From contig NC_089763.1 in NCBI RefSeq assembly GCF_040412425.1, positions 58,457,915 to 58,521,914 of the forward strand: DNA of 64,000 nt. The letters run 5' to 3'. This document shows, piece after piece, positions 30,325-41,654 of the stretch. The DNA is from Macrobrachium rosenbergii. Lineage: Eukaryota; Arthropoda; Malacostraca; Decapoda; Palaemonidae. The translations under genes and the position numbers were made by a program. A model generated the notes under the pieces. It was given only the letters and a program-made list of their open reading frames with translations. It had not been told where the DNA came from and ran no database searches. Position 1 is the stretch's first letter. Every line of letters starts with the position of its first letter.

Positions 30325-33029
30325 TAATAGTTGTAGATATCTGTTTACTAACATTAGCAGTTATGACATGGCCCATCGACGGATGGTATCTTGTTTAAGT
30401 TGTATTTTAAGAGATCTTTCGCATTCACAATTAATCCCTGATCCTCTTTCCCTGCCGAGAGCAACAAGATTTACTGAACAGCAGTAGCAGTATGCAGTGA
30501 ATAGGTCTTGCAATAGAAGGTATAAAACAGAAGCTTAAAGCCAAAGCACATAAGATCCAACGGATCATAAACAGGAATAAAGGATACCAAGAGAACACAC
30601 TCTTCAGAACCAACCAGAAAAGACTATACAGCCAACTAGAGGGGAAGACAACTATCAGGAAATTCCTGAAGCCGAACCAAGTAAGAGGCTGGGAAAACAT
30701 ATGGAGTAATCTGGTATCACACAACAAACATGCAACATGGCTCCAGGAAGTCAAGGCAGAAGAAATGGGGAGCATAACACAAAGAGTCACCGAGATCATG
30801 ACAGACACAGTCAGACACCAGTTAAAGAAAATGCCCAGCTGGAAAGCCCCAGGTCCCGATGAAGTCCATGGATACTGGCTCAAAAACTTCAAGGACCTAC
30901 ACCCAAGAATAGCAGATGGTTGACCACAGGGAGAACATCCTTAGTACAGAAAGACAAGAACAAGAGAAATATAGCGAGTAACTACAGGCCTATCACCTGC
31001 CTACCAATAATGTGGAAGTTAGTAACAGGTATCATCAGTGAAAGGCTGTGCAACTACCTAGAGGATACAAACACCATCCCTCACCAACAGAAAGGCTGCA
31101 GAAGGAAGTATAGGGTCACAAAAGACCAGCTCCTGATAGACAAAATGGTAATGAAGAATAGTAAGAGAAGGAGAACCAATCTAAGCATGCCATGAATTGA
31201 CTACAAGTAAGCCTACGACATGATACCGCACACTTGGCTAATAGAATGCCTGAAAATATATGGGGCAGAGGAAAACACCATCAGCTTCTTAAAAAATACT
31301 GGAATACAGTATTTACAAGCTCTGGGATAAGACTAGCAGAGGTTAACATCAGGAGAGGGATCTTTTAAGGCAACTCACTGTCCCCACAACTCTTCGTAGT
31401 AGCCATGATTCCCATGACAAAAGTACTGCAGAAGATGGATGCCGGGGGTATCAACTCAAGAAAGGATGCAACAGAATTAGCCATCTGATGTTCATGGACG
31501 ACATCAAGTTGTATGGTAAGATCAACAAGAAAATAGATACCCTAATCCAGACTGTAAGGATTTTATCTGGGGACATCAGGGTGGAGTTTGAAATAGAAAA
31601 ATGCACCTTGGTCAACATACAAAAAGGCAAAGTGACAAGGACTGAAGGGATAAAGCTACGAGACGGAAATAGCATCAAACACATGGATGAGACAGGATAC
31701 AAATACCTGCGAATAATAGGAGAGGATATAAAACACCAAGAGATGAAGGACATGATCAGGAAAGAATATTTGCAGAGACTTAAGGCGATACTCAAGTCAA
31801 AACTCAATGCCGGAAACATGAAGAAAGCCATAACACATGGGCAGTACCAGTAATCAGATACAGCGCAGGAGTAGTGAAGTAGACAAAGGCTGAACTCCGC
31901 AGTATAGACCAGGAAACTAGGAAACACATGACAATACACAAAGCACTACACCCAAGAGCAAATAGAGACAGACCATACATAACATGAAAGGAAGGGAAGA
32001 GAGGGCTACTAAGCATAGAGGACTGCGTCAACATCGAGAGCAGAGCACTGGGGCAATATCTAAAAACCAGTGAAGTGGCTAAGGAGTGAATGGGAAGAAG
32101 GACTGACAAAAGCAGATGAAAACCCAGAAATATACAGAGACAGGAGAATGAAAAACAGAACAGAGGAATGACACAACAAACCAATGCACTGACAGTACGT
32201 GAGACAGACTAAAGAACTGGCCAGCGATGAAACATGGCAATGGCTACAGAGTGGAGAACTCAAGAAGGAAACAGAAGGAATGCTAACAGCGGCACAAGAT
32301 TAGGCCCTGAGAACCAGGTATGTTCAAAGAACAATAGGTGGAAATAATATCTCACCCATATGCTGGAAGTGCAATACGAAGGACGAGACCATAAACCACA
32401 TAGCAAGCAAATGTCTGGTGCTTGTACAGAACCAGTACAAAAAGAGGTGTGATTCAGTAGCAAAAACACTCCACTGGAGCCTCTGCAAGAAAAACCAGCT
32501 AGCTTGCAGTAATAAGTGGTACAAACACCAACCTGACAGAGTGATAGAAAACGATCAGACAAAGATCCTCTGGGACTATGGTATCAAAACAGATAGGGTG
32601 ATACGTGCCAATAGACTAGACGTGACGTTGATTGACAAAATCAAAAAGAAAGTATCACTCATTGATGTCGCAATACCATGGGACACTAGAGTAGATGAGA
32701 AAGAAAGAGAAAAAATTGACAAGTATCAAGACCTGAAAATCAAAATAAGAAGGATATGGGATATGCCAGTGGAAATTGTACCCATAATCATAGGAACACT
32801 AGGCACGATCCCAAGATCCCTGAAAAATAACTTAGAAAAACTAGATGCCAAAGTAGCTCCAGAACTCATGCAGAAGAGTGTGCTACTAGAAACAGCGCAC
32901 ATAGTGAGAAAAGTGAAGTACTCCTAAGGTAGGATGCAACCCGGAACCCCACATTATAAGAACCCCACAGTCGAATAGATGACCTGATAGACAAAAAAAA
33001 ATAATAATAATAATAATAATAATAACAAT
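30325..33029 (+). mobile_element. R2/NeSL-type LINE (RT plus restriction-like endonuclease)
   Basis: The element runs from roughly 30325 to an A9-(AAT)n tail at 32990-33029. The reading order is RT, then a CCHC-type finger, then a restriction-like endonuclease at the C-terminus. That is the architecture of the early-branching LINEs (R2, NeSL, CRE, R4/Dong, HERO). Flanking duplicated sequence continues on both sides, which marks the insertion within about 30 bp. The left limit is inferred from that duplication and may be off. The N-terminal zinc-finger part is missing or unrecognisable, so the copy is 5'-truncated. Confidence 0.75.
30501..32927 (+). pseudogene. LINE ORF: reverse transcriptase, CCHC finger, PD-(D/E)XK-like endonuclease
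   Basis: Four open pieces line up. Piece 1 (30501-30922) ends with MPSWKAPGPDEVHGYWLK, the classic pre-RT motif. Piece 2 (30920-31195) has SNYRPITCLP and a KDQLLIDKMV block, followed after a stop by IDYK.AYDMIPHTWL, with the first catalytic Asp. Piece 3 (about 31440-31853) carries FMDD at 31491-31502, the variant usual for this LINE type, and GYKYL. Piece 4 (32290-32927, longest open part from 32418) has a finger read as CWKC...H....C at about 32350-32412. It then has the endonuclease region DRVIRANRLDVTLID, LIDVAIPWD and KYQDLKIKI, and ends in a stop. A frameshift at 30915-30922, stops at 31195-31330 and frame breaks at 31850-32290 show it is non-functional. The C-terminal 170 codons are intact, so this copy is younger than the others here. 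Confidence 0.85.
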
Positions 33030-33080
33030 TCATGCCCTCCGTGGTAGATTTCTCAATAACAGCAGGATTTTGTGTGTTCA

Positions 33081-35344
33081 CCAAAAAAAAAAAAAAAAAA
33101 GTAAATGAAATCTGGTCAGTATAAATTCAAACAGCTGTTTGCACTTCAGCATCTTCCTTAAGTACTGTACTTGTACAGGGCTTTTTTATCTTGAAACATT
33201 TGTTGGAACATAAAATACAATATGTGATGGCAGTAAATGTGATTGCGTTTGTGTATGTATGCATGTATGTTGTTTAATTTCTAAGATGGATGGTCTGTGG
33301 CATGTTCGTGTTTATGCATCCATTGAAGGATGTATGTGCGCACCAAGCCAAGGAAAGTGAAACTACTATATGTGACCCTTTTATCATCCTTGCGCATTAT
33401 TTTTGATAGCCAGAGTGAGAACCATAATTTTGCGCGTGTATTCGTTTTTGGATTACTAAGGGTGAGACCTATTGGGGTAATAGAAACCTCACAGATTTTT
33501 TTTTTTTTTTTTAAGCATTCGTCAGAATAAAAACGTTGTGGATTTCTTTTGTTGCTTGCTTATACTTTGGTTATGTTTGGTGAAAATGTAAGAAATTTAT
33601 CGGTAATTTGATTTGGGGCCCACTGGAGTATCTTATAATTCGTAGTTCCGTGGAAATATTGATCCGGAACTTGTATCATTGTGTAAAGGGTGTAAAAAGT
33701 CATGTGAAGCTCTGGACCTTTTTTTTTCTTCTTCTTCTTCATTTCTTCAACTCAATGTTCGTTATATTATTTCGTGAGTTGGCGTGTGAGCAAAATGAGA
33801 ACAACTGAAGTATTCTTTCTATAACAGCAATAAAAGCGAACGGCAGTAACTGTTGCAGGATTTCCTCATTGCCGAATCAGAACTGAGCATGATTTTAACG
33901 TATTAATCTGCACAAAAGCCTAACTAGCAGCAAGTTCACCCTTTACAATAACTGCGAAATTCATCTCTTCTCTTGCTTGATCTGTCACACTTGCTTGAAG
34001 GTGACAGATTTTCGCCAACATTTTCGTTTCGATAAGTATCAGATAATGTAGATTTACAATAATGCAGCAGAAGGTTGCAGACCCCTATCATTTTGGGCCT
34101 TTCCCCTTACACTGATTGGTTTGAACGTGCGATCTTTAATATACACTTCAGCAGGGACAAAAACAGCGCCGTTTTATTGCAAAGCAAATTCTCGTCCTCC
34201 TTGTAAGGCACCCACAATCTTTAGATATGTTCTCCTTTTCCTTGGAACATGGTGAATTAATGTCTTCTGTCAATGACTTTTTCCCACTAGCAGCAGTTTT
34301 CAGGTAATACCGTTTGTTACCACATTAACAAACATATAAGCTGCTATTAAAAATTCTTCGCAGTTTAATTTTTGCAGGCCAGGTACGTGTCAAGCGCTCA
34401 TAATTTTCTTGAATAGTGTGAGGTTTCAGCATCTTTAATTTTTTCCTAGATACCCATAGGCTTATTTTTTTTTTTTTTTTTTTTTTTTTGCGAGGCGTCG
34501 TTTTAGACAGTCTGTACCTTGTGCTGAAGGTCCTTCTTTTTGTGCCTGTCTTAATCCTGACTACGGGTAATCTACAGTCACCCATGGTTTTATGTCTTTT
34601 TACTTGATGTAATACGATACCAGAGATAGTTTTTTAATATTTCTCCTCAAAACTCCCCATCAATCTCTCATTGTTTTCACTAATTTCCACGAACATTGTA
34701 ATTACTTAGAAAGGTTTTCCTAGAAAAAATTATTTAACCGCCGGGTATTAACCGATTTATTTAAGCTTTTTTTCATCTGTTGGATTTCTTTTTAGAATTT
34801 TCGGTCTTGTTTGCTCTGAAATTGTTTACAGTATTACATTAAGTCATTTAGCTACAGATTTTATCTTTGTACTTTTTATTTAAATTTTATCATCCAACAA
34901 ATTCCATAACGTAGTCCTAGGATTCTTGTAAACTTTTCATTGCAGCTAAATCTTGGTCTCATCTTTTTGCCCATAACCATGTTCTGTGCTGTATATTGTA
35001 TTTTCAGGCCAGAAAAAAATCCTTGAAAATATAACCTCCTTTGGCTGTTTGGGTTTTATTGAAATTTCACCTATTGCCGATATTTTGATAGGTTTTCGTT
35101 CTCCTTCATAAATAGATTTCATAGCTAATGTGGTCCGTCCATGCTCATGCAGTCTTTTTCTGGTTCTTCGTCACTCTGTCCGAAAATGTTCATTCGAAAC
35201 TGTCTTGTTTCCATTTTCTTTAAACATTTGTTTATTCCATTTGGATATTGTATCAATTTTGGGTATTTCGACGGAAACTTCTCATTTCAAACCCTACTGT
35301 ATGAACACCTTCCTATTCTCTTACATTCACGTTGTGTACGCCCT
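33081..35344. other. unassigned sequence with poly-A/T runs
   Basis: Homopolymer runs at about 33082-33100 (A), 33498-33513 (T), 33719-33740 (T and TTC) and 34466-34489 (T24). A small stem (TCTGTCAC / GTGACAGA) lies near 33980-34008. Short frames here are not recognised. Confidence 0.4.
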
Positions 35345-35703
35345 TTTTTAGTTTTCTGTAAAAGAAAACTATTTGTCTGTCCGTCCGCTCTCAGATCTTA
35401 AAGACTGCTGAGTCTAGAGGACTGTAAATCGGTATGTTGATCATCTGCCCTCCAATCATCAAACATACCAGATTACAACCCTCTAGCCTCAGTAGTTTTT
35501 TTTTTTTTTATTTAAGGTTAAGGTTAGCCATGGATCGTGCGTCTGTCAGCGCTACCCAGAGGCGTGCGACGCACCATGACTTGACCGCATGTGGGGAGCA
35601 ACTGAAGCGTTGCCGGTCGTACCTGATAGTTTTATACAGCATTATACGGTGTACAGAATACTCGCTTGCGGCGAAGGAACTTCGGTGCATTTTTACTTGT
35701 TTT
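35345..35703. mobile_element. foldback MITE-like element
   Basis: A strong internal stem is visible. The left arm 35400-35441 pairs with the right arm 35456-35498, for example GAGTCTAGAGGACTGTAA with TTACAACCCTCTAGCCTC. A terminal small hairpin, GCGGCGAAGG / CTTCGGTGC, lies at 35669-35687, and a TTTTCTGTAAAAGAAAA stem lies near the other end (35352-35368). The central text, with its GTATGTTGATCATC segment, matches a decapod repeat I know from memory. There is no protein. Copy ends are approximate because no target-site duplication was identified. Confidence 0.65.
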
Positions 35704-37012
35704 ATTATTATTATTGGTCTTGAAGTTAATAAGTTTTTTTTTCACTAGTTTTCCAGAGGCTTAGTCCCTTTCCTTTCGAAGTACTTTCTACACACGTCTG
35801 GTCAAAGCAAAAGTGTAAACGTATGCATGTAGGCATGATTTATTATTATGAACAATTATGAGCAGGGTAAATTGATACTTCTACTCTCTTCATATTGTAC
35901 TATGTGCTCACTTAAAAGTAAGGTTCAATGAGAGGGAAATACATCATGTTCCTTAGATATGCTTTGGCAATATTTCTTTTTCTTTCCAGACCGTGTACGT
36001 GTACTCAGTGTCCATCACATGCTTATATTTGTCTCCGCAAAAAAAGAGAAAAAAAAGCTGAAAGACGCAGAGATATAGGGGGTTTTAGTATAAAGGACCT
36101 CAGCCGATGAACCGTCATTGTGTTATAACCATAACTTTAATGAGGCTTTTCATATCGACCATCATAAAACGTATTTATTGGAGAGTCCTTGCAAGTTTCC
36201 GTTTTATGGATTGACTGTATTTCGAGGAGTAAGAATTGTGTATATAGCTTTTGGTAAGAGTCCGAATACATGGCTTGGCTTTTAGGAGCTCGTAAAAATA
36301 GCAGACCGCCGCTTTTTCCTTTTCTCTTTCTTTCTCTTTTTTCGATTGAGCTTCCTTTTTTATGTATTGCGTATGTTCTCTTTTTATTACGTGGAAAAAT
36401 AGTCGGTGTGAGCATGTGTGTGCTGGCATCTGTATATTGAGTTCGAGATGCATGAATATAATCATTGTCACTTTTGAATGGTCCCCTAAACCCCAGTGTC
36501 CTTCACTCGATCAGGTGCGTTCACTGACCTTATTCTTACTTATGGCTGTTTTGGTGTGGCCAGATATCTGACTTGCCAAATTCCTTCAACGTATAGAATA
36601 AATGCAAGTCTTTATGAGCTGTCGTCTAATATTTTGCCTAACAAAGACGGTGTTAGTAATAGAATTGCAGCTTACAGGGAATTGCCCTTGTTTTTTCAGT
36701 ACTTTTTGTTAAGGTTGCTCTGTAACATCTAATGTCACCAATACCTGTCAAGAGTAATTGAATAATGATAGGACCCAGAGGTATTACGTAAATACCAGTC
36801 TGTCAGCCAAAGGTGATTGTCAAATGCCAACTCTGGTGCCACAGTTGCGGATGCAGCCCATTATTCGTAGGATCAAATTTCGTCTTTTGTGTGTGTGCGT
36901 GTGTTTTTGTGTGTGTAGGGCCGTTCCTTTCTTTTAACCATTGTTAATCTTTCGCCTGCTTTATCTTTAACCTGCTTCTCTGAATTTCTTTGATGAAAGA
37001 GAAAGAAAAGAC

Positions 37013-37014
<2 letters not shown>
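35704..37014. other. unassigned sequence
   Basis: Short frames on both strands (for example 36496-36732 plus) have no recognisable content. A TG-rich patch lies at 36889-36916. Confidence 0.4.

Positions 37015-37064
<50 letters not shown>
37015..37064. repeat. (CT)n microsatellite
   Basis: About 25 CT units. Confidence 0.97.
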
Positions 37065-37067
<3 letters not shown>

Positions 37068-37539
37068 GCCTAGCGTTGGTATATTTTATCTTTCCATTAA
37101 TTTTTTCCTCGATGTGTTGACCAAGTTTTCTTTCATGTCTTTTTAGTCTTTTTAGTCTTCAAGTCTTTCAGATGAAGGCTTTTCTTCGTTATGCAAAAGG
37201 AAATTAAACAGAACGATTGAAGTGTCTATGTAACTAATGATTTTTTATTGTGAAATCACGTCACACTTTTTGTGATTTGATAACTGTGTATGCATTTTAT
37301 ATGTACTTGTATTATAAATGTATGTAGCACAGTCTTTTATGTATTTTCATTTAGTGCACATTTGGCCTACGAAACTTTCTGTCTGCACTACAGTAACTTT
37401 CAGTACTTGTTTTCTTCAAGGGAAAAACAAAAATTACTTCTCTGCTCCATTAATTTATTCTTAGCCGACGGCTGTTTCAGCCATGAATCCAGAGAGAGCC
37501 CCATTGGCCGGCGGGCATTATGAATTCGGAGCAGGCGTG

Positions 37540-38795
37540 AAGTAAACATTACTAATAAAATAGAATTTATGTCTTCCTTTGCATCTTTTCCCACTTCTAT
37601 GAGCTGTCGATGTTTTTGACAGCTTTCCTCCACCTGGCGCTGTCAAATACTTCGTCCTCTGACAATTGTTTGTCTCTCAGATCTTATCACATGGTCATAC
37701 CACTGCAGTCTTCTTTCCTTGGCCTTCTTTTTAGTTCTACGGCTTTAGTAGTGCCTCTTATTCTTTCATCTTGATACTATCCATTTATATCACTCCACAC
37801 ATCTATCTAAGCGTTTTCATCTTTACCGTGTCCAATTTCTTCTCCTGCGCTCTCTTTACCGGCCACGTTTCAACTCCATATATCAAGGCTGGTCTCACTA
37901 CTGTCTTATACACTTCCTTTAATCTATATGTTAATTCTGCCTTCACACAAGGCACCTGATATCTATCTCTAATTTTCCATCCGGCCTGCACTGTGTGTTA
38001 TTTCTACATCCAAATTTCCATCACCAGCTACTGTTGAACCAAGATACCTAATTTTTTCTACTCGGCTCAACCTTGTCCCTTCCATTACAAATATCAGCGT
38101 CTTGATCTTCATTGAACCTTGAGTATTCAGTCTTCTCTCTACTGATTTTAATCCTCTGTCTTCCAGTACCTTCTTCCATTGCACCAGTTTTGACTCCACT
38201 GTCCCTCTGTTGGTGCTGCATATGACAACGTCATCAACAAACAGCATGCACTCAGGTCAAAAAGTTATGGACTTGAAGGAAATCCCCGACGTAAACCAAC
38301 TCTTACTGATACCAATCAGTTAACCCAACACTGCTTCTAATCTGCGTTTTTGCTCCTTCACACATATCTTGGACCAACCTCACATACTTCTCTGGTGTTC
38401 CCTTTGCTCGCATACACCTCCAAACCTCGTGACGCGGGACTCTATCATATTCCTTTTCCAGATCTATCAATACTATGCGCAGTCCTTTTTGCTTTTCACG
38501 GTGTGTTTCCATCATCTGTCGAAGGGCGAACACTGCAACTGTCGTTCCTCTTCCTGGCATGAAACCAAATTGTTCTTCACCTACAGATGTTTCTTCCCTA
38601 ATCCTTTGGTCCAGTATTCTTTTTCATTAGCTTTATTCCTCTGTAATTTGCACAATCCTGTATGTCACCCTTCACTGTATAGATAAAACTTTCTCTCAAT
38701 TTCGGAGGATGTATTGCCCATAAATATCGAAAATATCCATATCTTGGGTCATATATGCCAGTAGAAGATAACTCATGGACAGGTATACTAAACAA
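37540..38795 (-). pseudogene. RTE LINE reverse transcriptase, C-terminal part
   Basis: The minus-strand pieces read in order. GDIQDCANYRGIKLM lies near 38660-38620, the RPIS-equivalent motif. The open stretch 38560-38303 has MPGRGTTVAVFALRQMM, then VLIDLEKEYDRVPR with the first catalytic Asp (canonical KAYDR has become KEYDR), then EVWRCMRAKG. The stretch 38247-37969 starts MLFVDDVVIC, the catalytic xxDD box, followed by LSRVEKIRYLGS. 37991-37803 gives VYKTVVRPALIYGVETWPV. Beyond that, frames near 37740-37560 give RRLQWYDHVIR and further C-terminal text. All motifs are typical of the RTE clade. The thumb is frameshifted, and the segment between SVGLTDW and LFVDD (about 38300-38250), where the LHQGSSLSP-type block should be, is damaged. 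Confidence 0.85.
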
Positions 38796-39389
38796 AGGTG
38801 ATAAAAATTAATGAAGCCCTCTTAAGAATTTTATGAACAACAGAAAATAATGGAAAAATATTGAAATACTAGCATGGTGAAAAAGGACTAAGAGCTGGAA
38901 AATGAACTGTCAAAATAGGTGTAGAAATGTAAAATTTTACTCATTTACCTTTTGATCCTGTCACATGTTTCGTTCGTTGTTGAACATTTCTTTAGAATAA
39001 GAATATTAAACAGAGAAATAATTTCATAAAAAAAATATGGGACGAATTAAAGAGGCTGTAAGTGAGTGTTTTCATGTTCTAGCTAATGTGTTTGTGGAAT
39101 GATTTGTACTTCTTTTTTAAACAATTGTGTACTTTTAATTCCATAATAATTTCTAAGTAATGTATCTTAAATACATTCTTTTTTTAAGTAATGTATCTGT
39201 GTGAAAAATTGCACATACATTGTTCATAGGATGCAGCATAGAACTGTGATTTATTGTCAGAAATAAGTTGTACACAACTGTGAAAATTTTTGTAAGGTTT
39301 TTCTATACTATTTTTTCAAGCATTACATAATTTTTCATATGAAAAAATGTGGAAATTCTTTAGATCTTGCTATAGTCCTTCCCAACCAA

Positions 39390-40440
39390 TCAGTGATCAG
39401 AGGGTAGAAGAACAAAAATGCTGTTCACATGGCTGGGGGAGACGGAGATTCCCCTCTACAGAGTCAGACCTCCTCCAGACCTTCTCCAGTGAGGAGGAAT
39501 AGACACTGTCTGGGACCGTCTTCCAACAGGGGTTGCTCGTCACCGTGAAGAACACTCTAGGAGGAGCGGCTCCCTCTACTAAGCCGTTCTTCTCAGTACC
39601 CATCCAGGAGGGTTTCCTGATTTCATTATAGAAGTACTTCACAGAAGTTTACCTCCTGGAGGCAAGAGCAGGACAGAACAGAGTGTCATCCCTCCCGACA
39701 CTGATCACCGAGACGGTGTACTGATGGGAAGTCAGGAAAGCATCGCCTTTCGCATTTGGGAGAAACATCTTGGGAACGGCACTACCCTGCCTAGATGTAC
39801 AGTAGATCATCAGGATGGGACAGTGAGCATGGCACCATAGCCGACAGCCTCCCCATGATGTCGGGAACCGGATGTCCACCCAGCAGAACGAAATGGAGAC
39901 CAGGAGATACCGGGGCTATCAAATCGAGTAGGTGCCACATACTCAGAGCAAGCGATGGAGTCCTCCCTTCTGGGTCTGCCAGATAAGCAGAGTAGCTTCT
40001 CGGACATTATCCTCAGTATCTGTTAAGGAATGGTCCACTTGTGGATGTGTCCATTTTACTTCCCTCCAGAATTGATGAGCCAGGCAGTAACCAAGAAGAG
40101 AGAAGATGCAAAGAACTCCCTCTTGACGGTCTCACTCAAGTCAGCATCATGAGGGCAGTTGATCAGCATGGTGGCCCAAAGTAGGCCCACACTGACCTCA
40201 AGACAGCCGTTCCCCCCCAATTCCAACTCCAACAACAGGGCCTCCCAGCCACTCAGGAAAATTAACAAGAGGAAAGAAGGCAGTCCTTCTGGACCTCCCA
40301 GCCCCTCCGTCCTGGGAAATGAAACAGGATGGGGAAGAGAGGGGGCAGTAAATGAAGTTTGCACATTCCCAACCCCAAATCAGACCAAGGTTAGGGGCTG
40401 TCTGGGGAACAAGTGGCCAGAGTGGCAGAATGGAGCATCA
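39390..40440 (+). pseudogene. possible gag-like region of the DIRS-like element
   Basis: This stretch is GC-richer than its surroundings and lies directly upstream of the recombinase on the same strand. Plus-strand frames are interrupted. One open piece at about 40159-40452 is Pro/Ser/Asn/Lys-rich (TSRQPFPPNSNSNNRASQP...), which resembles the low-complexity basic end of gag proteins. Minus-strand frames across the same DNA (for example 40056-40364) are longer but have no motif. Assignment rests mainly on position. Confidence 0.3.
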
Positions 40441-41160
40441 CCAAGGTCATAGCTTCCCTGAGGAAAGTGCCTTGTGAACCGCTCAGAAGGGCCTCAGACT
40501 GGGCCTTGATCTTGTTTTCCTGTTGGAACTGGCATCAATGAAGAGGATGGGTGAACTTCATGCCTTCTCATATGACTTGACCCACACCCATGGATGGACA
40601 TCAATGGGCTTTACCGTCCTCCCAGAGTTTGTGGTGAAGACCCAGAGCACCTCCACACACGACCCAAGGCTCGATGTTTTCTTCATTCCTTCACTTAAGG
40701 ACTTTTAAGGTAATGAACAGGATGAAATGGTGCTATGCCCGGTCAGAGCTTTGAGAGCCTATGTAGGTAATGAACAGAATGAAATGGCGCTATGCCCAGT
40801 CAGAGCTTTGAGAGCCTACCTTAAAGGTACAGCCCTACAGACCAGTCTGTTGTAAACTGTTATTAATTACAAGCCAAGAGAAGAGGGTGGTATCAGGGAA
40901 AGCAATTTTCTTCTGGCTGAAAGAGGTAATTGGGAGGGCATACCGTTTGGAAGGTAACAAAGACCCCACCCAGCCAAAGTCAGGGCTCACGACATCAGAG
41001 GAATAGTTCTGTTGGTGGCGTTTAAGAAGAACCACTCAGTAGGGCAGGTCCTCTGGGCCAGGGTCTGTAAGAGGCAGACAACATTCGCCTCTTCTGGATG
41101 TAGCATGCAAGTCCGTAGATACCTTCACCTACGGGAGGTACATTGGAAGGGGAAGGCGTC
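40440..41160 (+). pseudogene. DIRS-type tyrosine recombinase pseudogene
   Basis: A frame starting near 40510 reads VFLLELASMKRMGELHAFS, the conserved ALASA.RV.ELHAL-type motif holding the first catalytic Arg. It continues through VLPEFVVKTQS and IPSLKDF to a stop at about 40706-40708. CPVRALRAYL follows. Further on, VRAHDIRGI near 40970-41000 is the HxxR catalytic box, then KKNHSVGQVL and TTFASS. The expected SFYLRDV block with the nucleophilic Tyr is not readable in frame; the text becomes SGCSMQV. This, together with the in-frame stop, makes the copy inactive. DIRS-type YRs mediate integration of the circular cDNA. Confidence 0.75.
40709..40819 (+). repeat. 57-bp in-frame tandem duplication inside the recombinase
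   Basis: Two copies with a 57-bp period (GGTAATGAACAG at 40709 and 40766), differing at a few bases. The unit is exactly 19 codons and duplicates the LCPVRALRAY motif. Confidence 0.95.
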
Positions 41161-41282
41161 GTCAGCTACATTATGAAGAAGAAGTGAGTACATCACATCA
41201 GCTTACACCCATGCAAGCCCTTAGGGGTAACGTTCCTACGTAAACACTGAGAGATCGTCCTCCCACCTTTAGGCGAGACTCC

Positions 41283-41645
41283 ATATTTGAAAGTGTAGGT
41301 TCATATACATGTTGGAACAAATACCAAATTAAAAAGAAATTTGTAATTTTCCTAACATGCAGACCTACACTTTCATATAGATAAAGTTACCCTCCTCGTA
41401 CCGCCCCACTTAGTCTCGATCTCTCACTCCTTCTAGGAGGTTGAGTGGAGCTGCGTATGGTCTATCTCAGACAGTGGTAGAAGGGGTTGGGGTTAGGTCA
41501 CCCTATGTGACCCAGGTAGTTAGGATTTTGTTTTTCAGAGACTAGTCGAGAACAGCTGAAGCTAGGTAAGCGTGGAGTGCTCCATATATGAAAGCATAGG
41601 TTCATATGTTAGGAAAAATAAAAATGTCTTTTTAATTTGGTATAT
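41283..41645. repeat. inverted terminal/complementary segments of the DIRS-like element
   Basis: 41318-41383 (ATACCAAATTAAAAAGAAAT..., ending ACACTTTCATATAG) is the reverse complement, with mismatches, of 41580-41645 (CATATATGAAAGCATAGG..., ending TTTTTAATTTGGTAT). In addition, 41283-41310 repeats the GAAAGTGTAGGTTCATAT motif in direct orientation to the right copy. The right copy abuts the RTE LINE sequence, so it marks the element end. Confidence 0.8.
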
Positions 41646-41654
41646 TATCTTTGC

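Larger units (their letters stand above)
29501..33080. repeat. local tandem duplication containing (TA)n tracts, split by a LINE
   Basis: TGATTCAGCAATTAA occurs at 29501 and again at 29823, giving a period near 322 bp. A later block, AACGTATTTATC then TTTCAGAATATT then GATCAATGTTTT, occurs at about 29683-29760 and again at about 30243-30317. A third landmark, AACAGCAGGATTTTGTGT, occurs near 29798 and again near 33056, on the far side of the LINE. Each unit carries (TA)n: 29617-29677, 29913-30005 and 30142-30225. A smaller 20-bp direct repeat, CACCCATATTTGTG, is present twice at about 29877-29911. Confidence 0.75.
38715..41650 (+). mobile_element. DIRS-like retrotransposon relic inserted in the RTE LINE
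   Basis: Plus-strand element defined by a tyrosine-recombinase domain (about 40440-41160) and, at its 3' end, a pair of inverted segments (41283-41383 and 41580-41645). DIRS elements carry inverted terminal repeats plus an internal complementary region near the right end, and the paired segments fit this. The RT/RNase H region expected between gag and recombinase was not found, so an internal deletion is likely. The left terminal repeat was looked for near 38715 and not found. 38715-39390 is AT-rich and unassigned, so the true left end is uncertain. Confidence 0.6.

Noticed and set aside
30431..32562. Long minus-strand frames (30431-30892, 31451-31939, 31804-32184, 32260-32562)
   Set aside because: They lie antisense to the plus-strand LINE, whose translated motifs are clear. 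The minus frames have no motifs.
40056..40364. Minus-strand 102-codon frame in the DIRS-like element
   Set aside because: No domain. The plus strand carries the recombinase of the same element, so this is probably a composition effect.
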